Made by a program: the position numbers and the translations under genes. Below, in pieces: positions 47,208 to 56,243 of a stretch of DNA of 64,000 nt; the stretch's first letter is position 1, and each line of letters begins with the position of its first letter. The stretch covers positions 1 through 64,000 of the forward strand of contig NZ_JAPSHV010000003.1 of the NCBI RefSeq assembly GCF_031179385.1. The letters run 5' to 3'. The notes below the pieces were generated by a model, which saw only the letters and a list, made by a program, of their open reading frames with translations, made no database searches and had not been told where the DNA came from. The stretch comes from Arthrobacter sp. GTDB lineage: Bacteria > Actinomycetota > Actinomycetes > Actinomycetales > Micrococcaceae.

Positions 47208-48284
47208 ATGGCACGCAGTCCGGAGGACGCGCTGAAGGCAACCCTTGCGCGGGTAGCGCCGGGTACGCAGCTGCGCGACGGCCTTGAGCGAATCCTGCGC
47301 GGCCGCACCGGCGCCCTGATTGTTCTGGGGTTCGACCGCACGGTGGATTCAATTTGTTCGGGCGGCTTTGACATCGGAATCGACTTCTCGCCGACGCGCC
47401 TGCGGGAGCTCGCCAAGATGGACGGTGCAATAGTCTGTGACCGGGACGCGAGCAACATCCTCCGCGCCGGCGTGCAGCTGGTGCCGGACCACCGCATCGA
47501 AACGCAGGAATCAGGCACCCGGCACCGAACCGCCGAACGCGTGGCAATCCAGACCGGTTTCCCCGTTATTTCTGTCAGCCAGTCCATGCAGATCATTGCG
47601 CTTTACGTTGACGGCCTGCGGCACGTCCTCGAGGGTTCCGAGCCGGTGCTGGCGCGCGCCAATCAGGCGCTGGCCACCCTTGAGCGGTACCGTGCGCGGT
47701 TGGACCAGGTCACGGGGTCGCTCTCGGCTCTTGAGATTGAAGCGATGGTCACTGTTCGGGACGTAGCAGTCACCCTGCAGCGCCAGGAAATGGTGCGTCG
47801 CATCTCCGAGGAGATTTCCCAGTACGTACTCGAGCTGGGCATCGACGGCCGTCTCCTGTCGCTACAGGTGGAAGAGCTCACCACGGGCCTAGGCCCGGGC
47901 AGCGAGATGGTGCTGCGTGACTACTCCGGGCTGGATGGAAACGCGGCGCCTGTCGAGGAACAGCTGGCACGCCTCCAGGGGTTCAGCTCGACGGACCTGA
48001 TCGACCTCGGAACCATTGCCAGCGTCCTTGGTTTCAACCCGTCGTCGGATTCGCTGGATGCCGTAGTGCAACCCAAGGGCTACCGGTTGCTCTCCGGTAT
48101 CAAGGCGGTTCCTCCCACGGTCGCCAACCGGCTGGTCGATCATTTTGACGGGCTGCAGAACCTCATGGCCGCCAATATCGATGACCTGATGGCCGTGGAC
48201 GGCATCGGTGATCAGCGCGCCCGCACCGTCCGTGAAGGTCTCTCAAGAATCGCGGAAACCAGCCTGCTCGACCGCTTCATGTAG
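47208..48284 (+). CDS. disA: DNA integrity scanning protein / diadenylate cyclase DisA
   Basis: LRELAKMDGAIVCDRDASNILRAGVQLVPD, ESGTRHRTAERVAIQT, C-terminal HhH. Confidence 0.98.
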   Translation: MARSPEDALKATLARVAPGTQLRDGLERILRGRTGALIVLGFDRTVDSICSGGFDIGIDFSPTRLRELAKMDGAIVCDRDASNILRAGVQLVPDHRIETQESGTRHRTAERVAIQTGFPVISVSQSMQIIALYVDGLRHVLEGSEPVLARANQALATLERYRARLDQVTGSLSALEIEAMVTVRDVAVTLQRQEMVRRISEEISQYVLELGIDGRLLSLQVEELTTGLGPGSEMVLRDYSGLDGNAAPVEEQLARLQGFSSTDLIDLGTIASVLGFNPSSDSLDAVVQPKGYRLLSGIKAVPPTVANRLVDHFDGLQNLMAANIDDLMAVDGIGDQRARTVREGLSRIAETSLLDRFM

Positions 48285-48303
48285 CCGCGCCTGAGACCAA
48301 CCC

Positions 48304-48966
48304 TCACTCAAGGCTGAACGAGACCTCGTCGCTGACGCGCTCGCCCAGGCGGGTCTGGAACACGTACTGGCCGGCTCCGGGCACTGCGTCGACTGCGGCG
48401 CACTCGGGCGTGCTGCGGATCCTCCCCCACGTGAACCGCGCCGTCTCCGAATCTCCCGGTTCGATGGTCACCTCCAGGTCCTCCGCGCCCTCCTGGCAGT
48501 CCCTGGACGAGAAGATGCGGTCATCGCCGCTGGTGATGAGGAATTCCATCTGGGAAGTGCCGACGTTGATCGGGCAAGGAACATCACCGGTGTTGCTGAC
48601 AGTCAGGGACAGGACCGGCGATTGGTCCTCTGCGTAGCTCTCCGAGTCGGTGCTGCCGGTGACTTTGACAGCGGCCGGGTTGCAGCTCTCACTGGCGGTT
48701 GCGGACGGTGTCGGAGACGGTGAAGCGGTAGCCGGGGCGGACGCGGTAGCTTCGGGAACAGCACCTGCGGAGTTTGCCGCGACGGGAGTAGGCTCCGGAT
48801 CACCACGGAACAGGCCCGCGATGGCGATGGCCGCCCACACCAGAGCGCCTAGAAGCAAGAGCGCCAAAACCGCGGCCACCTGGCGTCGACGCCGGTACAC
48901 CTGTGGGCTCGGTTTCCGCCGGGGGATTCTCACCCGGCTGCTGCCTGTACCTCCTGCCGAGCTCAT
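48304..48966 (-). CDS. hypothetical membrane-anchored extracellular protein
   Basis: Single TM VAAVLALLLLGALVWAAIAIAGLF, Ser/Ala/Thr/Pro linker, Ig-like C-terminal domain. Confidence 0.75.
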   Translation of the reverse strand: MSSAGGTGSSRVRIPRRKPSPQVYRRRRQVAAVLALLLLGALVWAAIAIAGLFRGDPEPTPVAANSAGAVPEATASAPATASPSPTPSATASESCNPAAVKVTGSTDSESYAEDQSPVLSLTVSNTGDVPCPINVGTSQMEFLITSGDDRIFSSRDCQEGAEDLEVTIEPGDSETARFTWGRIRSTPECAAVDAVPGAGQYVFQTRLGERVSDEVSFSLE

Positions 48967-49085
48967 GATTCAAGGCTAAGAGACACGGGGGCAGCAGCAG
49001 TGCGCACCACGCCGCAAAGCCTCCACTTCCGACCGAGCTTCGATAAGGTGGATCCTGCCCTTTTACCGAACACCTGGAGCTCACC

Positions 49086-50012
49086 GTGGACACTGCAGTG
49101 CTGCATGCCCGCCTGAGCGACTGGTTCGATAATGCTGCCCGCGACCTACCGTGGCGTTTACCCTCCCGGACGCCGTGGGGCGTATTGGTCAGCGAGATCA
49201 TGCTTCAACAGACACCGGTCTCCCGGGTGCTGCCCGTGTGGGAGGAGTGGGTGACCCGCTGGCCGACGCCGGCCGACCTGGCCGCCGTTCCGTCAGGCGA
49301 GGCAGTTCGGCACTGGGGTCGACTGGGCTACCCGCGAAGGGCGCTCCGCCTGCACGCTGCGGCGACCGCCGTCGTCGTCCGTCATCACGGTGAGGTGCCC
49401 AGCTCGTATGATGCCCTGTTGGCGTTGCCAGGTGTCGGCACCTACACCGCTGCCGCCGTCGCCGCCTTCGCTTTCGGGCGCAGGGAGACCGTTGTGGATA
49501 CCAATATCCGGCGGGTGCAGGCCCGCCTGGTGGGCGGCGCGGCACTGCCCTCGCCCTCGTTGACCGCGGCTGAGATGAAGCGGGCCGCGAACCTCATGCC
49601 CGACGACGACGACGCTTCCGTGCGATGGAACGTCGCCGTGATGGAGTTGGGTGCGCTCATCTGCACCGCCCGGACACCTGCCTGCGAACGTTGTCCTGTC
49701 CTCGACCGTTGTGCCTGGGTCGCGGCGGGGAGACCTGCCCCCACCTACGTGCCGAAGGGCCAGTCCTGGGCGGGCACGGACCGGCAGGTGCGCGGCGCCA
49801 TCATGCACGTCCTGCGCCACGCGGAGACCCCCGTTCCGCGGTCGTTGATTCATGAGCGCCCTGTCGAGCTGACACACGGCACCCCCGCGACCCTGGAGAA
49901 ACTGTACGGGCTGAACGCACCACTCGAGCAGCTGGAGCGCGCGCTCGACGGCCTCCTGTCTGACGGGCTTGCTGAAGAGACATTGCACGGACTGCAGTTA
50001 CCCGCTCGCTGA
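49086..50012 (+). CDS. mutY: A/G-specific adenine glycosylase
   Basis: GTG start; RDLPWRLPSRTPWGVLVSEIMLQQTPVSRVLPVWEEW, VDTNIRRVQAR, C-x6-C-x2-C-x5-C cluster. Confidence 0.95.
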   Translation: MDTAVLHARLSDWFDNAARDLPWRLPSRTPWGVLVSEIMLQQTPVSRVLPVWEEWVTRWPTPADLAAVPSGEAVRHWGRLGYPRRALRLHAAATAVVVRHHGEVPSSYDALLALPGVGTYTAAAVAAFAFGRRETVVDTNIRRVQARLVGGAALPSPSLTAAEMKRAANLMPDDDDASVRWNVAVMELGALICTARTPACERCPVLDRCAWVAAGRPAPTYVPKGQSWAGTDRQVRGAIMHVLRHAETPVPRSLIHERPVELTHGTPATLEKLYGLNAPLEQLERALDGLLSDGLAEETLHGLQLPAR

Positions 50013-50078
50013 ATGGCGCGGCGGGATTGGTACCGGATCGTATCCGCCGGCTCTCCCGCTGAGGCCTATCCTGCTTCC

Positions 50079-50555
50079 ATGGGATTCATCCGGGCAGCCC
50101 CGGCACTCACCGCCGCTGTGCTCTGCACCGCGTGTGCCGGCGGCGGAGCGAGCCCGCTTGCGTGCACGGAGATCGGCGCCGAGCCCGGCGTATCAGTCAC
50201 TGTCGGGGAGGACATGGCGGACGCGATCGAGAACCCTGTGCTCGAGGTCTGCATTGACGGCTGCCGGACCTATCAGCTGGAGCTTCACCCCGGAAGTGAG
50301 ACGGTCGATCTCGGCTGCGACTCTGACGAGCCGGACGGCAGCTGCGCAGGGAGTGCGCGGCCGAACGGCACCCTGGTGGGCTTCGTCAGCGTTGATGGGC
50401 TGACCGCCGAAGAGATTGGCGTGACGGTGATATCCGGCGGACAGTATTACCGCACTGCTGCCACTCCGGAAGTGGTCTATCCCAACGGTCGCGGTTGCCC
50501 TGGCGAGGCGCTCCAGCTTTCCCTCACCCTGGACCGTGGCGCTTTGTCCGCCTGA
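50079..50555 (+). CDS. hypothetical lipoprotein-like protein
   Basis: MGFIRAAPALTAAVLCTACAGGGA signal/lipobox. Confidence 0.65.
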   Translation: MGFIRAAPALTAAVLCTACAGGGASPLACTEIGAEPGVSVTVGEDMADAIENPVLEVCIDGCRTYQLELHPGSETVDLGCDSDEPDGSCAGSARPNGTLVGFVSVDGLTAEEIGVTVISGGQYYRTAATPEVVYPNGRGCPGEALQLSLTLDRGALSA

Positions 50556-50585
50556 CGCGGGACCGGTCTGACCCGGGATTCCGGA

Positions 50586-51314
50586 CTAGAGTTCGCCGAA
50601 CCCTGCCTTGACCGCACCCGCGATGTACTCGATGGCTTCCTGCGCCTGCGGGCCGGTTGCTTCGGCGCGAAGCTCCTGCCCCTCGCCGAGCGCGAGCGAC
50701 ATCAGCAGCATCACCGATTTTCCGTCGACGCCGTTGATGGTCACCTCGGCGTCCAGATCGGTGAGCGCCCTGGCGAGCACGGCAGCAGGCCGCGCATGCA
50801 ATCCCATTTTGTTCGGCAGCGTCCAGGCGCCGGTCACCGGGATTCCGGCGGGTTCGTCCAGCGGTAACGAGTGGCCAGGAGCGGCCGCCCCGTGGGACAC
50901 AAACGGCTCAAGTGACTCGGGGTCAATTGAAACGACGGCACCCTCGGCTGCCGTTGCAACCTCGTCGACCGTACTGCCGGACTCCGCCTGCACCGCCGCC
51001 GCTACCGAGCCTTCCACCAGGGCAGCCCGGGGCAGCCGGATCCTCGAGCGGGCGTCGGGAGCGAGAAATTCCAGTGTCATCTCCGCAGTCATGACCGCGG
51101 AGCCGAGGTCAGTGAGCACAACCACCCCGTCACCCTGATCTGCCTCTTCGAGCGCCGACTGCACCTTCTCAAGGCTCGTACCGATTCGCGGCGGGGAGTC
51201 ACTGGTGCCGCCGGCGGCGACCATCTGAACGTTCGGCGCCATCTGTGCAGCGAGCTCAATCACGCCCTCGGCGATTTTGCTGCTGTGGGAAACGATGACC
51301 AGCCCGACGGTCAC
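50586..51314 (-). CDS. dhaM: dihydroxyacetone kinase phosphoryl donor subunit DhaM fused to HPr domain
   Basis: MTVGLVIVSHSSKIAEGVIELAAQM...GTSLEKVQSAL...TDLGSAVMTAEM; C-terminal NKMGLHARPAAVLARAL. Confidence 0.93.
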   Translation of the reverse strand: MTVGLVIVSHSSKIAEGVIELAAQMAPNVQMVAAGGTSDSPPRIGTSLEKVQSALEEADQGDGVVVLTDLGSAVMTAEMTLEFLAPDARSRIRLPRAALVEGSVAAAVQAESGSTVDEVATAAEGAVVSIDPESLEPFVSHGAAAPGHSLPLDEPAGIPVTGAWTLPNKMGLHARPAAVLARALTDLDAEVTINGVDGKSVMLLMSLALGEGQELRAEATGPQAQEAIEYIAGAVKAGFGEL

Positions 51315-51949
51315 TGCTCCCGCCCCGCGGTGTCTGCTGCTGCCTGAAGAATCAGGGCCGTGGACTGCGCACCCGGATCGCGGTGGCCCGCGCTGCGCTC
51401 ACCCAGGTAACTTGCCCTGCCTTTCCGTGCGATGAGCGGTTCAGTTGCCAGAGCGCCGGCCTGCGCGGCGTTGGCGGCGGCCTCGAGCACCTCCGTACTC
51501 GAGGCACCCGCCGACTTCGCCGTTTCGGCGGCCTCCACCGCGGGAGTCCAGGCGTCGATCATGGTCTTGTCCCCCGGCTCCGCCTTGCCGCGTGCCACCA
51601 CGCCGTCGCGTGCTGCCGTCAGAAAAGCGACGACGGCGGCAGGATCGATCTCCGCTGCGTCACCAAGCGCGGTGGCCGCGCGAAGAAACGCCGTGCCGTA
51701 CAAGGGTCCGGCCGCTCCGCCGACGGTGGACATCAGGGTCATGGCCGTGAGCTTGAAGACCGCCGCCGGTGTGTCCTGTCCGCCGCCGTCGAGCTTTGCC
51801 GTTACGGCCGCGAAACCGCGCTGCATGTTCTCGCCGTGGTCTGCATCGCCGATGACGCGGTCAAGTTCGATCAATTCAGCGCGATGCTCTGTGAGGACCT
51901 TGGAGGACTCACGGATCCAGGCTTCGGCCCAGTGTGCAGTCAAACCCAT
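51311..51949 (-). CDS. dhaL: dihydroxyacetone kinase subunit DhaL
   Basis: LDRVIGDADHGENMQRGF...STVGGAAGPLYGTAFLRA...ASYLGERSAGHRDPGAQS. Confidence 0.96.
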   Translation of the reverse strand: MGLTAHWAEAWIRESSKVLTEHRAELIELDRVIGDADHGENMQRGFAAVTAKLDGGGQDTPAAVFKLTAMTLMSTVGGAAGPLYGTAFLRAATALGDAAEIDPAAVVAFLTAARDGVVARGKAEPGDKTMIDAWTPAVEAAETAKSAGASSTEVLEAAANAAQAGALATEPLIARKGRASYLGERSAGHRDPGAQSTALILQAAADTAGREQ

Positions 51950-52951
51950 TTACACTCCCCATCGCAGGGCCGGCGTCCACACCGGCGTGTCCCAAAGTTC
52001 CACCATTTCATCGTCCAGCTTCAGCACTGAAATCGACGCGCCTTCCATCTCCAATGCCGTGATGTAGTTGCCCACGAGGGACCGCTCGACGGAGACGCCG
52101 CGTTCAGCAAGAACCTGACGAGCCCGGCGGTACACGATGTAGAGCTCGCTGGCAGGGGTTCCGCCCATACCGTTGACGAACAACAGAACACGGTCGCCTT
52201 CCGCCGACTTCAGGTCACTGAGGATCGGCTCCAGAAGGCGGTCCGTTATACCGTCAGCCTTCTCCATCGAGATGCGATGCCGGCCCGGTTCTCCATGAAT
52301 GCCGATGCCAATTTCAATTTCTTCCTCGGTCAGCTCGAAGCTGGGTACACCGGCATGCGGCACGGTGCAGGCGGACAACGCCACGCCCATCGAGCGGACG
52401 TTGTCGTTGACGCGCTGGGCAATCTCCGCGACGGCGTCGAGGGAATCACCACGCTCCGCTGCCGCGCCGGCGATACGTTCCACAAGCACCGTCCCGCCAA
52501 CGCCACGACGGCCGGCGGTGTACAGCGAGTCCTCCACCGCGACGTCGTCATTGATCAGGACGGAGCGGACCTCAACCCCCTCCGCCTGCGCCATCTCTGC
52601 GGCCGTTTCGAAATTCAGCACATCGCCGGTGTAGTTCTTCACGATGTGAAGAACGCCGGCGCCGCCGTCCACAGCGAGGGTGGCAGGGATGATCTGGTCC
52701 GGGGTGGGCGAGGTGAAGACAGCACCGGGCACCGCAGCATCAAGCATTCCCCGGCCCACAAATCCGGCGTGAAGGGGTTCATGGCCGCTTCCGCCGCCGG
52801 ATACCAAACCCACCTTGCCCTGAACCGGCGCGCCCTTTCGGGTGATGAACAGTGGATCGGAATGAACCTCGACCAGGTCAGCGTGCGCGGCACCGAATCC
52901 CTCGACGGATTCGGTGACTACTGCCTGCGGGTCGTTGATCAGCTTCTTCAT
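51950..52951 (-). CDS. dhaK: dihydroxyacetone kinase subunit DhaK
   Basis: [55 protein letters not shown]; start at 52951. Confidence 0.96.
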   Translation of the reverse strand: MKKLINDPQAVVTESVEGFGAAHADLVEVHSDPLFITRKGAPVQGKVGLVSGGGSGHEPLHAGFVGRGMLDAAVPGAVFTSPTPDQIIPATLAVDGGAGVLHIVKNYTGDVLNFETAAEMAQAEGVEVRSVLINDDVAVEDSLYTAGRRGVGGTVLVERIAGAAAERGDSLDAVAEIAQRVNDNVRSMGVALSACTVPHAGVPSFELTEEEIEIGIGIHGEPGRHRISMEKADGITDRLLEPILSDLKSAEGDRVLLFVNGMGGTPASELYIVYRRARQVLAERGVSVERSLVGNYITALEMEGASISVLKLDDEMVELWDTPVWTPALRWGV

Positions 52952-53135
52952 GCGAGTCTCCTTGACGGTGATCGACGGGTGAAAACCGGTTCGCCACTGA
53001 TCGACCCGCTGTGTGTCCGCTACAGCAAGAAGCCTCACCCGGCGGGTCGCGAGGGTATTTGAACAGTACTCTGCGGCAGTGACGGTTGCCCAGACCCTAT
53101 CCGTCCGACCCTGAGCCGCCAGCCCCCGGAAACAA

Positions 53136-53167
53136 CTGTGGGAAGGACCAATTGGTCCTTCCCACAG
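53136..53167 (-). terminator. 32-bp perfect palindrome downstream of CsbD-like gene
   Basis: CTGTGGGAAGGACCAATTGGTCCTTCCCACAG, no spacer. Confidence 0.8.
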
Positions 53168-53200
53168 GTGACGGGCTGGTGCCGCCGTAGTCAGTGCCGC

Positions 53201-53374
53201 CTATTTCTTGAACGCGTCCTTGATGTTCTCGCCGGCGTTCTTGAGGTTGGCCTTGCTCTGGTCTTTCTGACCTTCGGCTTCCATGTCCCTGTTGCCGGTA
53301 GCCTTGCCCAGGCCTTCCTGGATTTTTCCACCCAGCTTCTCGGCGTTGTTCTGCGCTTTCTCGTCTGCACCCAT
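53201..53374 (-). CDS. CsbD family stress protein
   Basis: MGADEKAQNNAEKLGGKIQEGLGKATGNRDMEAEGQKDQSKANLKNAGENIKDAFKK. Confidence 0.9.
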   Translation of the reverse strand: MGADEKAQNNAEKLGGKIQEGLGKATGNRDMEAEGQKDQSKANLKNAGENIKDAFKK

Positions 53375-53500
53375 GGCGTTCCGCCTTTCGTCGACGTGTC
53401 CGTCCTCCAGTCGGGAGGACTCACCCGATATCCGAACTTTCGTCTCAAATACCAAGCACCCTTATTATATCGGCGGGAAGAGCCTCTGGCTAGGCAGAGG

Positions 53501-54010
53501 TCACAACTCCCGGATCATCCTTGTGTTGCCGAGCGTATTCGGCTTCACCCGCGCCAGGTCCAGAAACTCCGCCACACCCTCGTCGTGCGAGCGCAGCAGC
53601 TCCGAGTACACGACGGGATCAACCGCCGACTGATCCTCCATTACCCGGAACCCATGCCGGCGGAAGAACGCCTCCTCGAAGGTCAGGCAGAAAACCCGCC
53701 GCACTCCGATTGCGCGCGCTTCCTCCAGCAGAGAATTGACGACGGCGCTGCCTACTCCCCTGCCTCGTGCTCCCTCTGCGGTGGCAAGGGTACGGATTTC
53801 CGCGAGGTCCTCCCACATCACATGCAGTGCGCCACACCCCAGCACACCGCCGTCGTCGTCTTCGGCGATCTTGAACTCCTGGAGACCCTCGTAGTAGGCG
53901 ACCGTTTCCTTCGCAATCAGGATGCGCTCTTCCGCGAGCGGGGCCACGAGCTGCTTGATGATCGGCACATCAGCGGTAGTTGCGCGACGGATTCGAAAGG
54001 AGTGGCTCAT
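53501..54010 (-). CDS. GNAT amino-acid N-acetyltransferase (N-acetylglutamate synthase-like)
   Basis: IRRATTADVPIIKQLVAPLAEERILIAKETVAYYEGLQEFKIAEDD...GRGVGSAVVNSLLEEARAIGVRRVFCLTFEEAFFRRHGF. Confidence 0.9.
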   Translation of the reverse strand: MSHSFRIRRATTADVPIIKQLVAPLAEERILIAKETVAYYEGLQEFKIAEDDDGGVLGCGALHVMWEDLAEIRTLATAEGARGRGVGSAVVNSLLEEARAIGVRRVFCLTFEEAFFRRHGFRVMEDQSAVDPVVYSELLRSHDEGVAEFLDLARVKPNTLGNTRMIREL

Positions 54011-54039
54011 CTGATCCAGTCTAGGGACCTGCGCGCCCG

Positions 54040-56130
54040 CTAGATTCCCAGCTCGGCGGGCAGGTCGACCTTCTCACCGAGTACGTGCCGCGCGAGGAAG
54101 TGCTCGACGACGGAGTACCAGATCTTCGCGTGCTGCGGTTTGAGGATCCAGTGATTTTCGTCAGGGAAGTAAAGAAATCGGTGCTCGGTCTCCCCGTTGG
54201 GGCCTGCCGGCAGCGCAGACTTGGACAGCAATTCGTACCAGAGTCGCAGTCCCTCGCCGATCGGCACCCGATAGTCCTTGTCTCCATGGATGACGAGCAT
54301 CGGGGTGCTGATCTTCCCCACGTGGGCGTGCGGGGAGTTAGCCAGCGCCATCTCCGGCGTCATTTCCTTCTCCCAGTAGAAGGAGGCGTCGGTGGTTGGG
54401 CCGAACTGATCCAACGCCCAGAGGCTCGCGTGGGTGACGATTGCGTTGAAACGGTCAGTGTGGCCGGCTACCCAGTTGGCCATGTAGCCGCCGAAGGAGC
54501 CGCCCATCGCGGCAGTCCGGTTCTCATCGATGTCCGAGCGGGCTACCACGGCGTCCGTCGCCGCCATCAGGTCCGTGTACGGCGCGTCTCCCCAGGCACC
54601 CCAGCCACGCTCGATCATCTTTTGGCCGTACCCGGTCGAAAGAGCGGGATCCGGCAGAAGCACGGCGTACCCCTTTGCTGCCAGCAGCCAGGGCGACCAC
54701 CGCCACGTCCAGGCGTTCCACGATCCAAGCGGTCCGCCGTGAATCCAGAGCAGGAGGGGCGCCGGCTTTGATCCGTCCGCTCCTTCCGGCAGGACGAGGT
54801 AGGACTTCACGGGGTGCCCGTCCGCTCCGACAGTCTCCACGCGTTCGAGCCGGCCCGGGAGCTCAGGCCGCGCACTCGGAGCGGGCAACGGCACGACCGT
54901 CCCGGTAGCAAGGTCAATACGAACCGGCTCGGCAGGGAACTCGTACGAGCTGCGCAGGGCGTAGGCAGTGTCACCGTCGGGTGAGACCACGACGTCGGTG
55001 TACGCCGCAGCGTCCATGGTCACTCTGCGGACCTGGCCGGAGGTCACGTCCACCGAGAAGACCGGGCAGGCGCCGTCGTCGTCGGCTGTAGCGAGCAGGG
55101 CGCTGCCGTCCGGCAGCCAGGCGGCAGGAGAGGGCCAGCGGTCCCAGGCGTCCGCCAGCGGTGTCAGGTGCCCACCCAGGGCGGGAAGAAGACCAAGCTC
55201 CACGTTGGGCGGCACATCAGCACCGGTCCGGCGGCGCACCACCGCGACGATCGTTGAACTGTCCGGACTGATGGGGCCGGCGTCGTAATCGAAATCCGGG
55301 TGGTCCAGCAGGACAGTGCGTTCCCCCGTCGCAGCCTCAACCCGCACAAGAACCGACCGCTGATCACCGCCGGCGAGAGGCACGGTGTGGGAGGTAACCA
55401 GGAACGTGCCGTCCGGGCTCAACCGGGGAGTGGCGTTTCGCAGGCCCGGACCGAAGTCGGCGGTGACGTTGCGAAGTGTGAGGCGGGGTTCATCGTCGAC
55501 TGTGACCGGTTCAGCCTCGCGCTGGACGTCCTCCTCAAGCAGGAAGTAGCGGGGCTCCGCCGGCCCCAGATCGGCGTCCCAGTGGCGCACGGGGTAGCCG
55601 CTGTGCAGAATCGCAGCGACCCCGGCTTCCTTGCGCGTCTTACGGCGCACCTCATCGTCCGCCTCATCGGTAGATCCCGCCAGCACCTCCGCTACTGCGA
55701 CGACGGCGTCCGCTTTCGCTGCAGCGATGACGGACTGAATACCTCCTGGCCGGGAATGAACTATGCGGGCCTCGCCCCCGGCTGCGGGGAGTTTCCACAG
55801 CGCTGCGACGGGATCCTCATCGGATCCGTCCGGGTCCGGCCTTGAGGAGGTGAAGAGCAGGTCACCGCTGGGCACGAACGCGGCGCCTGACTCCCCCTTC
55901 GAACTGCGGGTAATGCGCCGAGCGGGCTCGTGTCCCGTGGGATCCAGTTCCCATAGCGCTGTGGCGTATGCGGTGCCCTTGGGGTTGAGGGTGGCTACCG
56001 AGGTAACAAGCCGTGTGCCGTCAATACTCAGGGTCAGACCGCTCAATCGCGGGAGGGAAACGAAGCGGTCCAGGTCGTGGAAGGCAGAGGCAGATTCAGC
56101 GGGGGTGGGCGAATCGGATGCAGATGTCAT
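54040..56130 (-). CDS. S9 family prolyl oligopeptidase-like peptidase
   Basis: Beta-propeller N-terminus; PLLLWIHGGPLGSWNAW...AAMGGSFGGYMANWVAGH...VIHGDKDYRVPIGEGLRLWYEL. Confidence 0.95.
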   Translation of the reverse strand: MTSASDSPTPAESASAFHDLDRFVSLPRLSGLTLSIDGTRLVTSVATLNPKGTAYATALWELDPTGHEPARRITRSSKGESGAAFVPSGDLLFTSSRPDPDGSDEDPVAALWKLPAAGGEARIVHSRPGGIQSVIAAAKADAVVAVAEVLAGSTDEADDEVRRKTRKEAGVAAILHSGYPVRHWDADLGPAEPRYFLLEEDVQREAEPVTVDDEPRLTLRNVTADFGPGLRNATPRLSPDGTFLVTSHTVPLAGGDQRSVLVRVEAATGERTVLLDHPDFDYDAGPISPDSSTIVAVVRRRTGADVPPNVELGLLPALGGHLTPLADAWDRWPSPAAWLPDGSALLATADDDGACPVFSVDVTSGQVRRVTMDAAAYTDVVVSPDGDTAYALRSSYEFPAEPVRIDLATGTVVPLPAPSARPELPGRLERVETVGADGHPVKSYLVLPEGADGSKPAPLLLWIHGGPLGSWNAWTWRWSPWLLAAKGYAVLLPDPALSTGYGQKMIERGWGAWGDAPYTDLMAATDAVVARSDIDENRTAAMGGSFGGYMANWVAGHTDRFNAIVTHASLWALDQFGPTTDASFYWEKEMTPEMALANSPHAHVGKISTPMLVIHGDKDYRVPIGEGLRLWYELLSKSALPAGPNGETEHRFLYFPDENHWILKPQHAKIWYSVVEHFLARHVLGEKVDLPAELGI

Positions 56131-56189
56131 GCATCAATCTTTATCACCGGATGTGTCCTGCTTCACAGTCAGCGCCGGCCGCACCTGAC

Positions 56190-56227
56190 GAAAATGCCCG
56201 CACCGGCGATGCGGTGCGGGCATTTTC
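56190..56227 (-). terminator. intrinsic terminator of clpC
   Basis: GAAAATGCCCGCACC ggcgatgc GGTGCGGGCATTTTC 15-bp perfect stem. Confidence 0.92.
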
Positions 56228-56243
56228 GATCAGGCAGTTACAG

